Part shown: positions 25,299 through 34,321 of the stretch, in pieces | Layout: every line of letters begins with the position of its first letter | How positions within the stretch are numbered: position 1 is the first letter of the stretch | Source of the DNA: Roseimicrobium gellanilyticum | GTDB taxonomy: Bacteria; Verrucomicrobiota; Verrucomicrobiia; Verrucomicrobiales; Verrucomicrobiaceae | NCBI RefSeq assembly: GCF_003315205.1 | Contig: NZ_QNRR01000008.1 | Location: 186,001 to 250,000, forward strand | DNA: 64,000 bases | Direction: 5' to 3' | The notes under the pieces: generated by a model | What the model saw: only the letters and a program-made list of their open reading frames with translations | Database searches by the model: none | What the model was told of the DNA's origin: nothing | Position numbers and translations under genes: made by a program

Positions 25299-25326
25299 CC
25301 AGCCCCTACCCCTGCCAGACCACTCC

Positions 25327-26316
25327 ATGTCCCAGTCATTACTACCACCATCATCATCTCCCCTCCGGTCCTCGCTCGCCACCTATGGCATCGTGGCGGC
25401 GAGCTCCCTGTTCTTTTGTTCCAAGGCGGTCTTTGTGAAGCTGGCTTTCCGCTACCAGATGGATGCGGTCACGGTGCTGGCACTCCGCATGGCAATGGCG
25501 CTGCCCTTCTTCCTCATCGGTGGCTGGCTGGATGCGCGGAAGAATCCGCGCCCCATTTCACGCAAAGACTGGGGAATGCTCGCCTTGCTCGGCTTCTTCG
25601 GATGGTACCTGTCCTCAGTGGTGAACTTCATGGGGCTGGAGCACGTGAGCGTGGGTCTGGAGCGGATGATCCTCTACACCTACCCGTCGATCGTGATCCT
25701 GGGATCCGTGCTCTTTTTCAAGAAGCCGCTGCGGCTCGTGGTGGTGGGGGCCATGGCTGTTTCCTATCTTGGCATCGTCATCGGATACCAAGCGGAGGCT
25801 GCTGCCTCGAGCTCTGAAACCCTCTATGGTGCCCTCCTCGTTTTCGCGAGCGCGGTGAGTTATGCCGTTTTTGTCATGTTAAGTGGTCAGGTCGTTTCTC
25901 GCATCGGTCCGGTCCGATTTACCTCGTGCGTGGTAGGTTTTTCCGCAATTTTCGTGCTCATCCATTTCTGCCTCACGCACCCGCCATCGTTGCTTGTAAA
26001 TCTTTCTTCCGGTGCATACGGGTGCGGAATCGCGCTTGCAATTGCTGGCACGGTGATTCCGTCTTATCTGTTCGGAATCGGTTTGAAAAGAGCGGGCTCT
26101 CAGGCCTTTGCAATCATAGGCATGGTCGGCCCGCTGGGCACCGTTTTCCTGGGCTGGTTCATTCTGGGAGAGTCGTTAAATCTCACCCAGATTCTTGGTC
26201 TCCTCCTCACACTGGCAGGTGGTCTCGCTGTAAGCTTGTTAAAGAACAAGCCTGTTTCTGAGGCTACTACCACGCCGGAGAAAGCTAAGGCAATGCGTGA
26301 CGCATCTCAGTCTTGA
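25327..26316 (+). CDS. EamA/DMT-family transporter
   Basis: A 329-residue drug/metabolite-transporter-superfamily protein with about ten transmembrane helices arranged as two EamA repeats. The start is ATG 25327 (MSQSLLPPSSSPL), which removes a non-homologous upstream extension. The first repeat begins VAASSLFFCSKAVFVKL and the second ALLVFASAVSYAVFVML. VVSRIGPVRFTSC and GWFILGESLNLTQILG are typical. The substrate is unpredictable (amino acids, nucleosides or other metabolites). The second half has visibly lower GC than the first. Its 3' end overlaps the convergent CHAD gene by 32 bp. Confidence 0.87.
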   Translation: MSQSLLPPSSSPLRSSLATYGIVAASSLFFCSKAVFVKLAFRYQMDAVTVLALRMAMALPFFLIGGWLDARKNPRPISRKDWGMLALLGFFGWYLSSVVNFMGLEHVSVGLERMILYTYPSIVILGSVLFFKKPLRLVVVGAMAVSYLGIVIGYQAEAAASSSETLYGALLVFASAVSYAVFVMLSGQVVSRIGPVRFTSCVVGFSAIFVLIHFCLTHPPSLLVNLSSGAYGCGIALAIAGTVIPSYLFGIGLKRAGSQAFAIIGMVGPLGTVFLGWFILGESLNLTQILGLLLTLAGGLAVSLLKNKPVSEATTTPEKAKAMRDASQS

Positions 26317-27115
26317 TTTTGCATGAAGGACGTGAAAAGGCTTTTTCCGCCCGCTGCTCAATTCGCGAGAGCAGGGAGGAGCGCTCCTGCTTCACTTTGG
26401 ACTTCCATCCACTCTCCGGATGGATTCTGCCCGTTTGCACGGAGTCATTAAACACGTCCAAATCGTGACAATCTCCTAGCAGGGAGCCGAGCTTGCGGGT
26501 GCGGCGAAGGCGTTTGGGGTGGTGAAGCCACCGCTCCAGCGCGGTCGATTGGTAGTAGAGACGCTTCACCTTTTTACGCCAATCGTGGAGATTCTCCGCG
26601 CTGGGGTCCTCTTGGGCTCTCCTCCACGCCCTGCGGCTGGCCTTGTAGGATTTCACATACATGGCTCCTACCATGTCCCAAGTGAGCTGGGACAGATCGA
26701 GCAAGCCGATGTCGATGAGTAGTTGCTCGGAGAGGAGCATGGCCTTCCGGACTTTGCCGCCAGACGACTGGAACTCCGCGTGCAGATCAGGCACTGGAGT
26801 ATCAAGTTTACGCGCCAGTTTCGTGAGAACCAAGGTGTCCCGTTGACCTGAGAGAAGGTTTTTCAGATCGCGGACATCCCGGAGAACGGATTTCATGGAG
26901 GACTCCGGGGCCACGGGTGCAGCCAGGCGTAGCATGGCCTGCAGCTTCTTCATCCGCTTGCGCAGGCTGTGGACTCCCTGCTCTTCCCACTGCGGCACCT
27001 TGTGGATGTCCCGTGTGGACTGCTGCACCAGTTGTGTGAGCAGACGATGCAGCCAGCGGCCGGCATGGCTGTGGGAGCTGCGGGTGGATGCGGTGCTTTC
27101 CAGATCCAAGCTCAT
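26285..27115 (-). CDS. CHAD-domain protein
   Basis: A 276-residue, strongly basic, all-helical protein with two copies of the CHAD signature: VHSLRKRMKKLQAMLRL and LHDWRKKVKRLYYQ. The conserved histidines and Lys/Arg residues of this family bind polyphosphate. CHAD proteins often occur with polyphosphate granules or with CYTH triphosphatases; no CYTH domain is present here. Small basic segments (SRRAWRRAQ and others) fit polyanion binding. The reading frame overlaps the end of the transporter gene by 32 bp in convergent orientation. Confidence 0.82.
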   Translation of the reverse strand: MSLDLESTASTRSSHSHAGRWLHRLLTQLVQQSTRDIHKVPQWEEQGVHSLRKRMKKLQAMLRLAAPVAPESSMKSVLRDVRDLKNLLSGQRDTLVLTKLARKLDTPVPDLHAEFQSSGGKVRKAMLLSEQLLIDIGLLDLSQLTWDMVGAMYVKSYKASRRAWRRAQEDPSAENLHDWRKKVKRLYYQSTALERWLHHPKRLRRTRKLGSLLGDCHDLDVFNDSVQTGRIHPESGWKSKVKQERSSLLSRIEQRAEKAFSRPSCKIKTEMRHALP

Positions 27116-27192
27116 GGCACCCTACGATTACGCAGTTCGTGGGGCCTTTGCTCCCCACGGATTGCGATCAATTACGCAGGTGCGATTGTCAC

Positions 27193-27699
27193 TTACCCCT
27201 CTCCGCGCGTCAAAAGGTGTTCCTTCCGGCGGAGTCGGGCAGCTTTGATCTGGGCGAGCTCTTGAGCGCGGGAGAGAGTCCAGCGAGGTGGGGAGACCCG
27301 CAGGTTCCAGTGCCAGGCGTGAATGAGCACTCGCTGGCGCTGTTCATTGAACCACTCAAAGAACAGCAAATTCTTGAGGCTGCCTTTCGGCGGAGCGATG
27401 ACGATGCTGGCGGGTGGAGCGCTTTTCCGCAGGGTCTGTGTAATCCTTCGTGAGGCAGTCATCTCGCCCACCGTGCCAATTTGATGCCGGTGAAGCTTTG
27501 CCAGCAGGGCATTGTCGGTCTTTGGGACGTGATTGACAATTTCAAGACTGCATCCAGCGATGTCACTGAGGAAGTTGCCTTGTAATTCTACATTGATAAC
27601 GTGTTGAGCGCCCGCGAGTTGAATGGTGCCGGTGACGAGATTGGGGATTTCGTTGCTGAACGTGGCGGTGAGAACAGCATTACTGAGCTGGAGGTCCAT
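27193..27699 (-). CDS. Hypothetical protein, 168 residues
   Basis: No family recognised. With ATG 27699 the protein starts MDLQLSNAVLTATFSN. The first half looks like beta-strands, and the last half is Arg/Lys-rich and ends RAARLRRKEHLLTRGEG-like. A PilZ-like or similar small domain cannot be excluded, but the key motif was not found. No signal peptide or membrane helix. The region has lower GC than its neighbours. The stop is 78 bp from the CHAD gene start, and the two may be cotranscribed. Confidence 0.6.
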   Translation of the reverse strand: MDLQLSNAVLTATFSNEIPNLVTGTIQLAGAQHVINVELQGNFLSDIAGCSLEIVNHVPKTDNALLAKLHRHQIGTVGEMTASRRITQTLRKSAPPASIVIAPPKGSLKNLLFFEWFNEQRQRVLIHAWHWNLRVSPPRWTLSRAQELAQIKAARLRRKEHLLTRGEG

Positions 27700-27938
27700 T
27701 GCTAAAAATATAAGAGGATCCACAATAGCGGGCAAGTGGCACGATGGATGGATGATTCCTCATTTGTGGTCCGAAAACTGACCGACGCCCATATCTTGCC
27801 CCCTCGACCCTTGCCTGCGTCTGTGCTGGATCCTGCGTCCTGCCCCGCTCAGTTTCAGGCTGTCAACCATCCGCCACAGACTATCAACCGCCCGTTGACT
27901 TCCGCCCTGTTGGCTCCTTGACTGGGGCTGTCTTCCCC

Positions 27939-28706
27939 ATGGCCTTTCCGCTTTCGATTTCCATCATCTCCTGCAACGAGGAGGCAAACATCGCCCGCTG
28001 CCTGAAAAGTGCCGCGGACCTGGCGGAGGAGATTGTGGTGGTGGACTCGGGGTCCAAGGATCGCACCCGCGAGGTCGCAGAAGAGTTCGGGGCGAAGGTG
28101 AGCCACCAGGATTGGCTGGGACACCGCGACCAGAAGAATGTGGCCCTCGGCCTGTGCACCCGACCGTGGGTGCTGGCGCTGGATTGTGATGAGGAGTTGT
28201 CACCGGAGCTGCGCCGGAGCATCGAGCGCTTCTTCCAGGACGGGCTGGCGGACAGGTTCGATGGAGCGGAGTGCAACCGGAAGGTCTGGTTCCTCGGACG
28301 CTGGATCACTCATGGCGACTGGTACCCGGATCGGAAACTTCGACTTTTCCGCCGTGAAAAATCCAAGTGGGGCGGCAGCCCGGAGCACGATTACATCGAA
28401 CTCGCAGGCCCGACGATGCGGCTCGAGGGGGACCTGCACCACTATTCCTTCCCCTCGATGAGCCGGTACGTGGAGAAGATCAATACCTTCAGTGATGTCT
28501 TCCTCGCCCGGCAAAAGGCGGAGGGGAAAAAGTGGTCGGTGGGAGCGAATGTCACGCGTCCGTTCTGGCGTTTCTTCCGGGCTTACTTTCTGCGCCGGGG
28601 CTTTCTGGATGGCTTTCCGGGCTTTTGGATTGCGGTGTCGACAGCCTATTTCGCCTTTGTGCGGTACAGCCGGAAGTTCGAGCACGAGGTGAATGAAGGG
28701 AAGTGA
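27939..28706 (+). CDS. Family 2 glycosyltransferase
   Basis: A 255-residue enzyme starting at ATG 27939 (MAFPLSISIISCNEEANIAR). The GT-A fold is shown by VVVDSGSKDRTREVA and by the metal-binding LDCDEE motif (DXD-like). SPEHDYIELAGPTMRLEGDLHHYS matches the lipopolysaccharide-core beta-glycosyltransferases of the WaaE/KdtX kind. Two hydrophobic segments near the end (FLDGFPGFWIAVSTAYFAFV) suggest a membrane-associated tail. It probably adds a sugar to a lipid-linked glycan in the inner membrane. It stands alone. Confidence 0.87.
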   Translation: MAFPLSISIISCNEEANIARCLKSAADLAEEIVVVDSGSKDRTREVAEEFGAKVSHQDWLGHRDQKNVALGLCTRPWVLALDCDEELSPELRRSIERFFQDGLADRFDGAECNRKVWFLGRWITHGDWYPDRKLRLFRREKSKWGGSPEHDYIELAGPTMRLEGDLHHYSFPSMSRYVEKINTFSDVFLARQKAEGKKWSVGANVTRPFWRFFRAYFLRRGFLDGFPGFWIAVSTAYFAFVRYSRKFEHEVNEGK

Positions 28707-28712
28707 GGGGGT

Positions 28713-28747
28713 GGTTCTTGGTTCTTGGTTCTTGGTTCTTGGTTCTT
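28713..28747. repeat. Five-copy 7-bp tandem repeat (GGTTCTT)
   Basis: Five perfect copies of GGTTCTT, followed by a partial unit, begin 7 bp after the glycosyltransferase stop. This is a microsatellite-like tract in non-coding DNA. A similar tract of another unit follows the alcohol dehydrogenase gene at 50623. Confidence 0.85.
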
Positions 28748-28810
28748 GGTTGGTGCAACCGCGGATCTGCCGGTTCGCGATTCAGTGGGTGAAACAACCC
28801 CCTGAATACT

Positions 28811-28969
28811 ATGAGCTTGGGAACCATTCTTCTCATTGTCCTGATCCTTCTCCTCATCGGCGCCCTGCCGTCCTGGCCCTACAGTTCGGGCTGGGGTTAC
28901 GCTCCTAGCGGTGGCCTCGGCTTGGTGCTCGTGATTCTGATCATTCTCCTTTTGATGGGGAGGCTGTAG
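28811..28969 (+). CDS. DUF3309 small membrane protein, 52 residues
   Basis: A 52-residue protein starting MSLGTILLIVLILLLIGALP, then the conserved SWPYSSGWGYAPSGG turn, then a second hydrophobic helix ending LLMGRL. This is the characteristic pattern of DUF3309: two short membrane helices joined by a Trp/Tyr/Gly loop. The function of the family is unknown; members are widespread single genes in Proteobacteria and other phyla. A strong rho-independent terminator follows 70 nt after the stop, supporting a real transcription unit. Confidence 0.88.
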   Translation: MSLGTILLIVLILLLIGALPSWPYSSGWGYAPSGGLGLVLVILIILLLMGRL

Positions 28970-29039
28970 CCCCTGACCGAGTGAGATGTGGCCCTCTGGC
29001 TGCTTTGGGAGCAATCGCAAAGCAGCGGAGCGACCCGGA

Positions 29040-29066
29040 AACGGCGACCTGGTCGCCGTTTTTTTT
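29040..29066 (+). terminator. Rho-independent terminator of the DUF3309 gene
   Basis: A perfect 9-bp stem (AACGGCGAC / GTCGCCGTT) with a CTG loop is followed by a run of T. This is the strongest terminator in the window on the plus strand. Confidence 0.85.
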
Positions 29067-29119
29067 GGCCCGGGGGCAATGGCGGGTGGTGATACTCCCT
29101 CGGCCTTCTGTAAGCCCCG

Positions 29120-29148
29120 AAAAAAAGAGGGGCAGTTCTGCCCCTCTT
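29120..29148 (-). terminator. Rho-independent terminator of the PfpI-family gene
   Basis: A perfect 10-bp stem (AAGAGGGGCA / TGCCCCTCTT) has a GTTC loop on the plus strand. Read on the minus strand, it is followed by a run of T. It lies about 55 nt after the stop at 29203. Confidence 0.8.
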
Positions 29149-29202
29149 CGTCGTCCCATGGGTGAGACATCGGTCTGCAGGTGGTCGTCCAGACCTCCCA
29201 CT

Positions 29203-29781
29203 TCAACCAGCAGGAGTCCTGCCAGTGGAGGAATGGTAGCCGCCTTCCGCGATTTCCTCGATGACCTTTGCATTGAATGCCTTCAGGTCATCCGGCTTGC
29301 GACTGGTGACGAGACCGTGATCCACGACCACCGGTTCGTCCACCCACTCTCCGCCGGCGTTGCGGATGTCGCTCTGGATGGCCGGCCAGGAGGTGAGGCG
29401 GCGACCATTCACAATGCCGGCCTCAATGAGAATCCACGGACCGTGACAAATGGCGGCGATGGGTTTGCCTGCATCGGCGAATTCGCGAACGAATTCCACG
29501 GCCTGCTCGTTGGAGCGCAGTTCATCCGGATTGGCGAGGCCACCGGGGAGCAGCAGGGCATCGAAGTCCTCGGAGTGCGCGCTTTTGAGCGGGATGTCCA
29601 CGTCGAACTCATCGGCCTTTTCCAGGTGGTGCATGCCCTGGATGCGCCCGCCATGGGGTGAGATGATGGTGACATTCGCTCCGGCCCGCTCGAGGGCGTG
29701 GAGGGGCTCCTCCAGCTCGGATTGTTCAAAACCATCCGCAGCAAGGATGGCCACATGCTTGTCAGACAGGTCTGTTTTCAT
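29203..29781 (-). CDS. PfpI/DJ-1 family protein (type 1 glutamine amidotransferase-like)
   Basis: A complete 192-residue member of the PfpI/YraA branch of the DJ-1 superfamily. The nucleophile cysteine is in the elbow AAICHGPW with the following His, and the conserved Glu lies in DGFEQSELEEP. LLLPGGLANPDELR is typical. Members are reported as proteases, glyoxalases or deglycases; the sequence supports a stress-response or aldehyde-detoxifying role but does not decide between them. Cytosolic, single gene, with its own terminator. Confidence 0.87.
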   Translation of the reverse strand: MKTDLSDKHVAILAADGFEQSELEEPLHALERAGANVTIISPHGGRIQGMHHLEKADEFDVDIPLKSAHSEDFDALLLPGGLANPDELRSNEQAVEFVREFADAGKPIAAICHGPWILIEAGIVNGRRLTSWPAIQSDIRNAGGEWVDEPVVVDHGLVTSRKPDDLKAFNAKVIEEIAEGGYHSSTGRTPAG

Positions 29782-29930
29782 GTGAGTGAATCGGTACCGG
29801 AAAATGAGGTGGATGCGTTTGGATGGGTTCTTGGTCCCTGGATTGCGGCGATTGAATGAGGGGCGTGAGGTGATCGTCCAGAGATGGGCGGCGGTGCGAT
29901 GTTTGATTGTGTTAAGGAGGTTCCCCGCTG

Positions 29931-30944
29931 ATGACTCTTGATATGAAATCCCCCTGGATGTCTGTGTGGTGTGGCGTGATGGCGTGTGGACTCATGGCTC
30001 CGATGCGGGGTATTGCACAGCCAGCGGTGCCGAAGGCCATTCCGGTGGAGGAGGTGAAGAAGAGCGAGGACCCGAAGAAAATTGAGCGGCTGCAGGTGTA
30101 CCTGGACCGCGAAGGCTTCCCGCCCGGGCAGATCGATGGGAAATGGGGTGAGTTCACCGGGAAGGCGCTCAAGCGACTTCAGATGCACCGGAATGGCGTG
30201 GCTGCGAATGCAGCCGTGGATCTGCCCACCGATTTTGATGTTTTCACCGAGTACACCGTGAAGGAAGAAGACTTCAGCCAGGTCGGTGAGGTGGGGGCTA
30301 CGCCTGAGGAACAGTCAAAGCAGAAGTCGAGTCCGTATCCCACCATGGTGCACTTCCTGAAGGAGCGCTTCCATTGCGATGGGGACTACCTGCGCAAGCT
30401 GAACCCGGGACTGAACATGGATGCCCTGAAGGCGGGCGATGTGGTGAGGGTGCCGAACGTGACGCCGTTTCTGGTTGAGAAGCTGAAGGTGAAGGACCGC
30501 ATCCAGCCCAAGCCCCAATTCCAGAAACGCATGCTGCGGGTGGACACCAAGGAAAAGATGCTGGACGTGATGGAGAACGGGAAGGTGCTCGCGGCATTTC
30601 CCATTACTCCCGGATCCGAGTCATTGCCTGCGCCGGTGGGTACGTGGGAGATCGAGACCATGACCACACTGCCGCTCTTCCGCCGGGATGAGTCCATGCT
30701 GAAGACGGGGGTACGCAGTGATGTATACCACCTCATCCCACCGGGACCCTCCAGCGCCGTGGGCGTGCTCTGGATGCAGCTCAATAAAAAGGGCATTGGC
30801 ATCCACGGCACAAACAACTCGGAAACGATTGGCCGCGCGGCGAGCCATGGCTGCATCCGCCTCGCGAACTGGGACGCGGTCCGGCTGAGTGAGATGGTGA
30901 CGGACAAGGTGGTGGTGGAGATTATGGAAGGGGTTGGTGGTTAG
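29931..30944 (+). CDS. L,D-transpeptidase (YkuD family) with peptidoglycan-binding domain
   Basis: A 337-residue exported cell-wall enzyme. A signal peptide covers about residues 1-29. A peptidoglycan-binding-type domain follows (LQVYLDREGFPPGQIDGKWG), then a LysM-like middle (PYPTMVHFLKERFHCDGDYL) and the YkuD catalytic domain. The catalytic histidines are H292 (GIHGTNN) and H306, and the nucleophile is C308 (SHGCIRL). It cross-links or anchors peptidoglycan through L,D bonds in the periplasm. An AAGGAGG-type ribosome-binding site lies upstream, one of the few good ones in the window. Confidence 0.92.
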   Translation: MTLDMKSPWMSVWCGVMACGLMAPMRGIAQPAVPKAIPVEEVKKSEDPKKIERLQVYLDREGFPPGQIDGKWGEFTGKALKRLQMHRNGVAANAAVDLPTDFDVFTEYTVKEEDFSQVGEVGATPEEQSKQKSSPYPTMVHFLKERFHCDGDYLRKLNPGLNMDALKAGDVVRVPNVTPFLVEKLKVKDRIQPKPQFQKRMLRVDTKEKMLDVMENGKVLAAFPITPGSESLPAPVGTWEIETMTTLPLFRRDESMLKTGVRSDVYHLIPPGPSSAVGVLWMQLNKKGIGIHGTNNSETIGRAASHGCIRLANWDAVRLSEMVTDKVVVEIMEGVGG

Positions 30945-31011
30945 TAGTTAGTGAGACGCGTGAATTTTGCCCTCGGTGGCAAGACGCGGTTGGGGATGGC
31001 GTTCTCGGGGG

Positions 31012-32850
31012 ATGCGTTTCCGATGGGTGTCGTTTGGTGTTGGTTTGGCAGGGCTGCTGATGGCGGTGCTGCCGGGTGTCGTGCGTGCGGCTGAGAGGCC
31101 GAATATTTTGTGGCTCACGAGTGAGGACAACAGTCCCTACCTCGGATGCTATGGGGACAAGCTCGCGAAGACTCCCCATCTCGACAAGCTGGCCACGGAG
31201 GGCGTGCGCTATCGGAATGCGTTTGCGAATTCGCCGGTGTGCTCGGCGGCGCGCACGACTCTCATCACGGGCATGAATGGCTGTGCGCTTGGCGTGCAAC
31301 ATCATCGCAGCAAGGTGGCCATTCCGGAAGGGTTCCAGCTTTACCCGGAAGTGCTGCGGGCCGCAGGCTACTACTGCACGAACAACTCGAAGACGGACTA
31401 CAACCTCACTGACCGCCAGGGCATCTGGGATGAGAGCAGCAAAAATGCGCACTACAAAAATCGTGCGCAGGGCCAGCCGTTCTTCGCCGTCTTCAACTTC
31501 ACCACCACGCACGAAAGCCAGGTGGCGCCGAAAGAAGGGAAGACAGACTTCCGCATTCCGCCTGAGCAGATGCCGCTGCCGCCCTACCACCCTGATACAC
31601 CCGAGATTCGCCGTGACTGGGCGAACTACTATGACCAGATGACGCTCATGGATGAGCAGGTGGGGCAGATGCTGGATCAGTTGGAGAATGCGGGGCTCGC
31701 AGAGGACACCATCGTCTTCCACTACAGCGATCATGGTGGCGCGCTACCAGGAGGGAAGCGGCACCTGCATGATTCCGGCACGCGCGTGCCGATGATTGTG
31801 CGCATCCCGGAGAAGTGGAAGCAGTGGCGGCCTGCGCAGCCCGGAGAGTGGGTGGAGGACCCGGTGAGTTTCGTGGATTTGCCCGCAACCGTTTTCAGTC
31901 TGTGCGGGGTGGAGAAGCCTGCGAACTACCAGGGACGTGCTTTCCTCGGTGAGAAGAAGGAAACACCGCGTGAGTATGTGTTCCTGTATCGAGGCCGCAT
32001 GGATGCGCGCTATGACAACTCCCGCGCCATCAGGGACAAGCAATACCTCTATATCAAGAACTACTCGCCGCATCGTCCATGGGGGCAGTACTACGAGTAT
32101 GCCTTCGAGCAGCAGCCCAGCATGCGCTCCTGGTATGCGGAATATCTGGCGGGGCGATGCAACGAGGTGCAGTCTGCCTACTGGAAACTGAAGGCCTCGG
32201 AAGAGCTGTACGAAATCGGCAATGACCCATTCCAGAACAAAAATCTCATTGATGACCCGGCACAGAAAGAGCTTGTCGCAGCAATGCGGAAGAAGCTTCT
32301 TGAGGAAATGCTCTCGGTGCGGGACACAGGATTCATACCAGAAGGCATGTATGAGAAGCTCGCGAGCAAGCGGACCATTTTCGACTTTGCTCAGAACAAG
32401 GATGCCTATCCCCTGGCGGAAATCATCAGTGTTGCGGATTTCGCGATTGCGCAAAATCCTCCTCGTGTACAACCACTGATTAAGTCCATGTACACGGATC
32501 AGCCTTTGATGCGCTACTGGGGCACGGTGGGTTGTCTGGTGTTGCAGAAGGACGCCATGCCGGCGAAATCCGCACTGATCGCGCGGCTGAAGGATGAGTG
32601 GAACGACGTGCGCATCGTTGCCGCGGAAGCCCTGGGCTGGCTGGGCGAGTCCGATGCAGCGGCCAATGCCCTTGCGGAAGTCATCCGCAATGGTTCGCGG
32701 TACGAAGTGGTTGCCGCATTGAATGCGCTGGATGCCATGCGCGCGGCCGGACATGTGCCGCTGGCGAGGGCGCAGGAAATGGTGCGTGGGGTGAAGTTTG
32801 CGGAGCCTGCGAATCGGGTGGCGGACTATCTGCTTTCGCTGGAGAAGTAG
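31012..32850 (+). CDS. Secreted sulfatase with C-terminal HEAT-like repeats
   Basis: This 612-residue S1 sulfatase starts at ATG 31012, which gives a signal peptide ending near VVRAAERPN. The activating motif is C77-S-A-A-R81, with Ala at the position that is Pro in the CXPXR consensus. The Ca ligands are SED (residues 37-39) instead of the usual DD. The active-site partner is HYSDHGGALPGGKRHLHD. The last 120 residues look like HEAT-type repeats (EALGWLGESDAAANALAEV). Such enzymes remove sulfate from glycans or small molecules in the periplasm. It is the first of three adjacent sulfatase genes. The formylglycine-generating enzyme is not in the window. Confidence 0.88.
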   Translation: MRFRWVSFGVGLAGLLMAVLPGVVRAAERPNILWLTSEDNSPYLGCYGDKLAKTPHLDKLATEGVRYRNAFANSPVCSAARTTLITGMNGCALGVQHHRSKVAIPEGFQLYPEVLRAAGYYCTNNSKTDYNLTDRQGIWDESSKNAHYKNRAQGQPFFAVFNFTTTHESQVAPKEGKTDFRIPPEQMPLPPYHPDTPEIRRDWANYYDQMTLMDEQVGQMLDQLENAGLAEDTIVFHYSDHGGALPGGKRHLHDSGTRVPMIVRIPEKWKQWRPAQPGEWVEDPVSFVDLPATVFSLCGVEKPANYQGRAFLGEKKETPREYVFLYRGRMDARYDNSRAIRDKQYLYIKNYSPHRPWGQYYEYAFEQQPSMRSWYAEYLAGRCNEVQSAYWKLKASEELYEIGNDPFQNKNLIDDPAQKELVAAMRKKLLEEMLSVRDTGFIPEGMYEKLASKRTIFDFAQNKDAYPLAEIISVADFAIAQNPPRVQPLIKSMYTDQPLMRYWGTVGCLVLQKDAMPAKSALIARLKDEWNDVRIVAAEALGWLGESDAAANALAEVIRNGSRYEVVAALNALDAMRAAGHVPLARAQEMVRGVKFAEPANRVADYLLSLEK

Positions 32851-32882
32851 TGCGGCCCACCCCTGCATCCTCTGTTCAGACC

Positions 32883-34265
32883 ATGAGATCTTTTGTCCTG
32901 CTGCTTCTTTTGTTCGCAGTGCCATGCCCGCGAATCTTCGCGGCGGAGAAGCCGAACATCATCATCATCCTTGCAGATGACCTCGGCTGGGCGGACCTGC
33001 CTGCGTATGGTCATCCTTTTCATGAGACGCCGCATCTGGATCGGCTGGTGAAGGAAGGCATGCGGTTCACGCAGTTCTACGCGGGGCCGGTGTGCTCACC
33101 CACGCGTGCGAACCTGCAGAGCGGGCAGGACCAGGCGCGTTTTGGGATCACGCAGCATATCCCGGGACATCGGCGTCCTTTTGCGAAGCTGAGTGATCCT
33201 GAGGTGCCCAGGCAGCTGCCGCTGGAGGTGAAGACCTTCGCCGAGCGGTTGGGTGCGGCAGGATACAAGACGGGTTACTTTGGCAAGTGGCATCTGGGAG
33301 GCGAGGGTTTTGGGCCGGAGAAGCAGGGCTGGCAGACCGCTTTGGAAGCGAAGGGGAACGTTGCGTCACCCAAGGTGAACGGCAAATCGGAGGCGGAGCG
33401 CATGGCGGATTTCCTTTCCCAAAAAGCGACGGCATTCATTGAGGAGCACAAGAAGGAGCCTTTCCTTCTGCAAGTCTCTCATGCTGCCGTGCACATCCCG
33501 CTTTCCACCACACCAGCGCTCCAGGCAAAGTATGAGGGCAAGGCGAAGACCGCGGGCTATCCCTGCAATCCCACGTACGCCGGATTGTTGGAAGAACTGG
33601 ATCAAAGCGTGGGCCGCATCATGGACACCGTGGAGCGCACCGGGTTGGCGGAGAGGACACTCATCATCTTCCTCTCGGACAATGGGGGACTCGAGCACGA
33701 GCAGAGTGGCAAGGTCGTGACGACGAATAGACCCCTCCGTGGTGAAAAGGGCATGCTGTACGAAGGTGGCATCCGGGTTCCGGCAATCATGCGCTGGACC
33801 AGCCACGTGCCGCCCGGCAGTGTGTGTGACGTGCCAGCCATCACCATGGATGTGTATCCCACCTTGATGCACCTCGCTGGGGTAAATCTTGAGGAAGCGG
33901 GTGCCGCAGCGCTGGACGGCACGAACCTGGCCACCCTGCTGCAGGACCCGAGGGCGCCGCTCTCTCGCGAGACCCTGTGCTGGCATCTGCCGCACTACCA
34001 TCACAGCACGCCAGCGAGCGCCATCCGTCGTGGCGACTGGAAATTGATCGAGTTCTTTGAGAGTGGCGATCTGGAGCTCTACCATCTGAAAGCGGATCCC
34101 GGTGAGAAGCTGAACATGGCTGAGATGGAGAAGGCCAAGACGGAGGAGCTGCGCACAGCCCTGGTGGAATGGAGGCAGAAGGTGGGTGCGAGAATGCCCG
34201 TGCCGAATCCGAACTATGATGCTGCAAGGGCCGACGAACTGGGCAAGGGAAAGCGGGAGGAGTGA
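32883..34265 (+). CDS. Secreted sulfatase (460 residues)
   Basis: An S1 sulfatase of 460 residues started at ATG 32883. The upstream extension to 32598 lies inside the previous gene and is rejected. Signal peptide MRSFVLLLLLFAVPCPRIFA. The motif C71-S-P-T-R75 is a canonical formylglycine site, ADD at residues 31-33 supplies metal ligands, and FLSDNGG and the late KWHLGGEGF region are typical. The stop lies 57 bp before the next sulfatase. It is likely cotranscribed with its neighbours and acts on exported sulfated substrates. Confidence 0.92.
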   Translation: MRSFVLLLLLFAVPCPRIFAAEKPNIIIILADDLGWADLPAYGHPFHETPHLDRLVKEGMRFTQFYAGPVCSPTRANLQSGQDQARFGITQHIPGHRRPFAKLSDPEVPRQLPLEVKTFAERLGAAGYKTGYFGKWHLGGEGFGPEKQGWQTALEAKGNVASPKVNGKSEAERMADFLSQKATAFIEEHKKEPFLLQVSHAAVHIPLSTTPALQAKYEGKAKTAGYPCNPTYAGLLEELDQSVGRIMDTVERTGLAERTLIIFLSDNGGLEHEQSGKVVTTNRPLRGEKGMLYEGGIRVPAIMRWTSHVPPGSVCDVPAITMDVYPTLMHLAGVNLEEAGAAALDGTNLATLLQDPRAPLSRETLCWHLPHYHHSTPASAIRRGDWKLIEFFESGDLELYHLKADPGEKLNMAEMEKAKTEELRTALVEWRQKVGARMPVPNPNYDAARADELGKGKREE

Positions 34266-34321
34266 GAACGCATCTTGGGAAAAGATGCAAGGGCAGGAGG
34301 CTCCACGTCGTCTAGCTTCGG

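Noticed and set aside
28713-28747. Possible CRISPR array or phase-variable coding tract
   Set aside because: Units of 7-8 bp without spacers are microsatellites, and both tracts lie outside coding frames.
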